This document shows, in pieces, positions 6,829 through 7,914 of a stretch of DNA of 7,914 nt (the stretch's first letter is position 1; every line of letters begins with the position of its first letter). The translations under genes and the position numbers were made by a program. The stretch lies in contig DMST01000207.1 in the NCBI GenBank assembly GCA_003454975.1, positions 62,646-70,559 of the forward strand. The letters are read 5' to 3'. The notes below the pieces were generated by a model. The model saw only the letters and a list, made by a program, of their open reading frames with translations. It made no database searches and was not told where the DNA came from. The DNA comes from Cytophagales bacterium. GTDB taxonomy: Bacteria; Bacteroidota; Bacteroidia; Cytophagales; Cyclobacteriaceae.

Positions 6829-6889
6829 GATTCTGAAGGAGTAGCTAGTGATTTCGACCAATAAAGGCTTGAAATAGACGGGCTTGGCG

Positions 6890-7914
6890 TTAAGTAGGGG
6901 AATTCCCCTCAGAATATAATTGCTTGGTTTGTTCCTGGATCTGGTGGATCAATTCCTGATCCTGCTCTTCAATGATGCGGGCAATGGATTCCACCGCTTG
7001 GTCAAGCTCCCAAAAAGCATCTTCCGCCATGTGTCTGATTTGCTGTCTTTCTTCCTCTTGCTGTATCAGCCGGTCCAGGTGCAATAACCCCTGAATACGG
7101 GCAAGAGGAGCTTTGAGTACATGCCCGTGCATAAAATTGTATTCCAGCAATTGCTGGTTTTGATGAGCCACTTCTGCCGTTCTCTCCTGTACCTCCTGTT
7201 CTAGCCGTTCATTATTTTTACTCTGTTGCACCTGTTTTTCGCGGAGCTGTTGGTGCAGTTGGCCCAAATCATAGTTCTGTCGGCGCACCAGGGCCAAACT
7301 CTGTTGCAATTGCGCATTGGTATCCACCATCTGTTTTTGGTACCGGTACTGTGACCGTTTGTACTGCAAGGTGATGGCCATTAGAAAAATGTAAACTCCG
7401 GCATAGCCGCAAAAGGCCATATATTGATCCCGGGTGAGCTGTACATAATAGGCTTCCTGCGGATAAAAGGCGAACCGCTGCAGATTCACCATGAATGCTG
7501 CAAAAAATGTAATAGGTAGGGTGATTTGCCAGAATAAGATGATGCCCCGGTCCTTTTGCAGGTCGAAGAGCAGATAGGGAACTACGGATAGAGCTAGGGT
7601 AATAAAGAGCAGTACAAAATAGTGTTCAGCTGGGTGAGTAAGGCCAGAGGGCTCCAGCAGTGGCATGACCAAATAGCTTAAATACAAGGAGGAAATCAGC
7701 ATGACAGCCTGCATTTTGTACTGCTTGCGCTTACCAAACCACCACGCTACCCAAAACAATACCCAGGTGAACCGAAGCCGGAAAGTACCGGCATCTATGT
7801 AGTCCCAAGGGCGATTGAAGGCCTGAGTCATCATGATGTAGTCAATGACCACCAGCGCTCCCAATACCCAGAGTCCATACAAGTTGGCCCTGCGGCCCGA
7901 TTGCTGCACGCGTT
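6890..7914 (-). CDS. Six-TM, coiled-coil, DHp-like signalling protein without kinase domain (paralogue C), 5' end outside the window
   Basis: The minus-strand frame is open to the window edge, giving 340 visible residues. The first possible start in view is a GTG at 7909, but it leaves only six residues before RRANL, where paralogue A has 17, so the true start is probably outside. From that GTG, helices lie at about 9-28, 44-58, 66-85, 96-116, 123-142 and 163-182, ending in QYKR. A coiled coil spans about 185-253, then LLEYNFMHGHVLKAPLARI with H-box His263, and a second helix at about 296-317 (ELDQAVESIARIIEEQD). The protein stops 22 residues later with no HATPase domain. It is clearly closer to paralogue A than to B: THPAEHYFVLL, LFWQI, QYKR and the H-box are shared almost unchanged. 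It is separated from paralogue B by 169 bp with its own hairpin, so it may be a separate transcript. Confidence 0.87.
   Translation of the reverse strand, partial: RVQQSGRRANLYGLWVLGALVVIDYIMMTQAFNRPWDYIDAGTFRLRFTWVLFWVAWWFGKRKQYKMQAVMLISSLYLSYLVMPLLEPSGLTHPAEHYFVLLFITLALSVVPYLLFDLQKDRGIILFWQITLPITFFAAFMVNLQRFAFYPQEAYYVQLTRDQYMAFCGYAGVYIFLMAITLQYKRSQYRYQKQMVDTNAQLQQSLALVRRQNYDLGQLHQQLREKQVQQSKNNERLEQEVQERTAEVAHQNQQLLEYNFMHGHVLKAPLARIQGLLHLDRLIQQEEERQQIRHMAEDAFWELDQAVESIARIIEEQDQELIHQIQEQTKQLYSEGNSPT

Noticed and set aside
6721..6889. A frameshifted HATPase domain or small gene between paralogues C and B
   Set aside because: The gap is too short for the domain, contains stops and inverted repeats, and I saw no N-, G1- or G2-box-like residues.
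1..7914. tRNA, rRNA, CRISPR, insertion sequence or phage genes
   Set aside because: No cloverleaf-like sequence, regular spaced repeats, transposase motif or terminal inverted repeat pair was found by reading both strands.

Overview
The window looks like a chromosomal piece from a Bacteroidota bacterium. Most start codons lack a clear Shine-Dalgarno sequence and are preceded by A/T-rich leaders. Signal peptides end in '..A-Q' or '..G-Q'. There is a large Asp-box (BNR/VPS10-like) exported protein of a kind common in that phylum, and the kinase-like proteins carry the RAP/KAP-type H-box often seen in Bacteroidota histidine kinases. A family-level placement cannot be supported from this sequence alone. 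I saw no tRNA, rRNA, CRISPR array, transposase or phage gene.

Left part (1-3600). The 5' end of a secreted, probably beta-barrel protein runs leftward off the window (1-274). It is divergent from a large secreted Asp-box beta-propeller protein (451-3513). Between them lies an AT-rich control region with a 13-bp direct repeat and a 16-bp perfect palindrome. A strong hairpin terminator (3563-3596) ends the large gene and, read the other way, a small secreted protein gene facing it.

Middle (3617-4601). A 132-residue secreted protein on the minus strand and a 148-residue lipoprotein with four extra cysteines on the plus strand are transcribed away from each other. I recognise neither family. The lipoprotein gene converges on the next gene so tightly that the two stop codons overlap in a single CTAG.

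Right part (4598-7914). This is the most interesting region: three minus-strand paralogues in a row (7914-6890, 6720-5650 and 5653-4598 in transcription order). Each has six predicted membrane helices, a long coiled coil and a histidine-kinase-like dimerisation/H-box helical hairpin, and then stops. None has a catalytic ATP-binding (HATPase) domain, and the gene spacing leaves no room for one. The second and third genes are coupled by an ATGA stop/start overlap. The first is separated from the second by 169 bp containing a hairpin and an operator-like palindrome. The H-box histidine is kept in all three, but the acidic residue that normally follows it is gone. My inference is that these are membrane sensor or scaffold subunits that either act with a separately encoded kinase or response regulator, or signal by dimerisation alone. 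The outermost paralogue runs off the right edge, so its start, and possibly further family members or a partner, lie outside the window.
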